Source: Nitrospiraceae bacterium | Lineage (GTDB): Bacteria > Nitrospirota > Nitrospiria > Nitrospirales > Nitrospiraceae | Assembly (NCBI GenBank): GCA_005793285.1 | Contig: SXPO01000177.1 | Span: forward strand, 1-5,762 | Length of the DNA: 5,762 bases | Direction: 5' to 3' | In this document: in pieces, positions 5,018-5,762 of the stretch | Layout of the letters: every line of letters starts with the position of its first letter | How positions within the stretch are numbered: position 1 is the first letter of the stretch | Notes under the pieces: generated by a model | What the model was told of the DNA's origin: nothing | The model's input: the letters and a program-made list of their open reading frames with translations, nothing else | The model's database searches: none | Made by a program: the position numbers and the translations under genes

Positions 5018-5762
5018 CCGTCTTCACATGATCGCCTTCGGAGGCCAGGATGGCTGCCACGGTTCCGTTGATCGGTGTCGGGACACGGCTTTCCATCTTC
5101 ATCGCTTCGACGATCAGGAGAGGATCGCCGGCCTTCACCCGATCTCCCACGGCAACCAGGATTTTGACGACCCGGCCCGGCATGGGCGGCGCCACATCTC
5201 CCGGCTTCGACGGTCGCGGTCGCTTTGGCTTGGCGCTCGTGCCTGTGTCCGGAGACTCCGGGACGCCGGCGAGAATTTCCTGGATCGGTTCCAGGGAGAT
5301 CTCTTCGAGCTTATCGTTGACGCGGATATAGTAGGGTTTGCGGCCATCTGTCTTGCGGCCTGAGCCGGACACCTTCACATGGTAGGTCTCGCCGTGCACC
5401 GTTACGTTGAATTCCACCGGCGCGAGGTGGAGTTCATGGGCGACGGCCGGTCCTTTGGTTGAGACGGACTCCAGCAGCGGGGGAGTCAAGTCGCCTTTCT
5501 CGCGGGCGTCGAAAAACTCTCTCGCGATTGCCGGGAACAGCGCGAAGGAGAGCTGGTCTTCAACCGACGAGGCGGAGGCCGGCAGTTCTTTCTTATTCGC
5601 CTCAAGCTCGGGCTCAAGCCGGTCTGCGGGCCTCGTCTTGATCGGCTCTTCATTGCCGATGGCGAGGGCCAGGATTTCACTGTCCAGCGGACCTGGAGCG
5701 CGGCCATACAAGCCGAGGAAGTAGTTCTTCGTTTCGGTCGTCACGACTTTATAGCGCTCCCC
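4992..5762 (-). CDS. oadA: Pyruvate carboxylase subunit B / oxaloacetate decarboxylase alpha-type protein, C-terminal part with biotinyl domain (5' end outside the window)
   Basis: The last 256 codons of a biotin-dependent carboxyltransferase. The frame stays open to the right edge and reads GERYKVVTTETKNYFLGLYGRAPGP, typical of the end of the PYC/OadA conserved domain, so the start is elsewhere and the internal GTG at 5744 is not a start. Then comes a segment of about 100 residues with VEFNVTVHGETYHVKV, and a Pro/Lys-rich hinge (AKPKRPRPSKP). The C-terminal biotinyl domain has the acceptor Lys in EAMKMES (fragment residue 222, codon 5097-5099) between the paired beta hairpins. Known members either carboxylate pyruvate to oxaloacetate with a separate ATP-dependent biotin carboxylase subunit, or decarboxylate oxaloacetate while a membrane partner pumps sodium. 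The partner genes lie outside, so the direction cannot be decided; the gene symbol given is for the family. Its stop overlaps the hydrolase start by 26 bp, implying co-transcription. Confidence 0.9.
   Translation of the reverse strand, partial: GERYKVVTTETKNYFLGLYGRAPGPLDSEILALAIGNEEPIKTRPADRLEPELEANKKELPASASSVEDQLSFALFPAIAREFFDAREKGDLTPPLLESVSTKGPAVAHELHLAPVEFNVTVHGETYHVKVSGSGRKTDGRKPYYIRVNDKLEEISLEPIQEILAGVPESPDTGTSAKPKRPRPSKPGDVAPPMPGRVVKILVAVGDRVKAGDPLLIVEAMKMESRVPTPINGTVAAILASEGDHVKTDETVIQLE

Noticed and set aside
4992..5744. A free-standing biotin carrier protein starting at GTG 5744
   Set aside because: The frame stays open to the right edge with typical PYC/OadA sequence (GERYKVVTTETKNY), so this is the end of a longer enzyme.
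1..5762. CRISPR array, tRNA, rRNA, insertion sequence, phage or defence genes
   Set aside because: No regularly spaced repeats of suitable length, no tRNA-like cloverleaf, no transposase or integrase motifs; almost all bases are accounted for by seven housekeeping-type genes.

Overview
The window reads as an ordinary chromosomal segment of a moderately GC-rich Gram-negative bacterium. Three predicted lipoproteins with lipobox-type signals argue for a diderm. The gene set (Tex, an NlpC/P60 lipoprotein, a Tpx-type peroxidase, an SthA-type transhydrogenase, TenA and an OadA/PycB-like biotin protein) would suit a Nitrospirota (Nitrospira-like) or related chemolithotroph or proteobacterial genome. 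That placement is a guess from gene style; no phylogenetic marker is present.

Layout: on the + strand, the 3' end of tex (3-317) is followed after 7 bp by a lipoprotein NlpC/P60 peptidase (325-1041). These converge on a - strand block read from the right edge leftwards: the C-terminal part of a pyruvate carboxylase B / oxaloacetate decarboxylase alpha-type biotin protein (4992-5762, entering from outside), a lipoprotein alpha/beta hydrolase overlapping it by 26 bp (4022-5017), a lipid-anchored Tpx-like peroxidase (3299-3964), a roughly 100-bp spacer rich in AGGTTNAGG repeats with a strong inverted repeat and a promoter-like element, then sthA (1781-3196) and tenA (1090-1758). There is no non-coding stretch over 300 bp; the longest is the 102-bp spacer at 3197-3298.

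How the genes may work together: the - strand block mixes anaplerotic carbon metabolism, a periplasmic-facing hydrolase and peroxidase, cytosolic NADPH/NADH balancing, and salvage of thiamine breakdown products. A redox and metabolic housekeeping theme is possible, but the spacer promoter suggests sthA-tenA can be transcribed separately. The most distinctive points are the Tpx-like lipoprotein that has lost the resolving cysteine (Ala at the exact E. coli Cys95 position), the inverted repeat laid over a plausible sigma70 promoter before sthA, and the altered active-site region of the NlpC/P60 lipoprotein. I saw no CRISPR, transposase, tRNA, rRNA or integration signature, and no convincing new multi-gene system.
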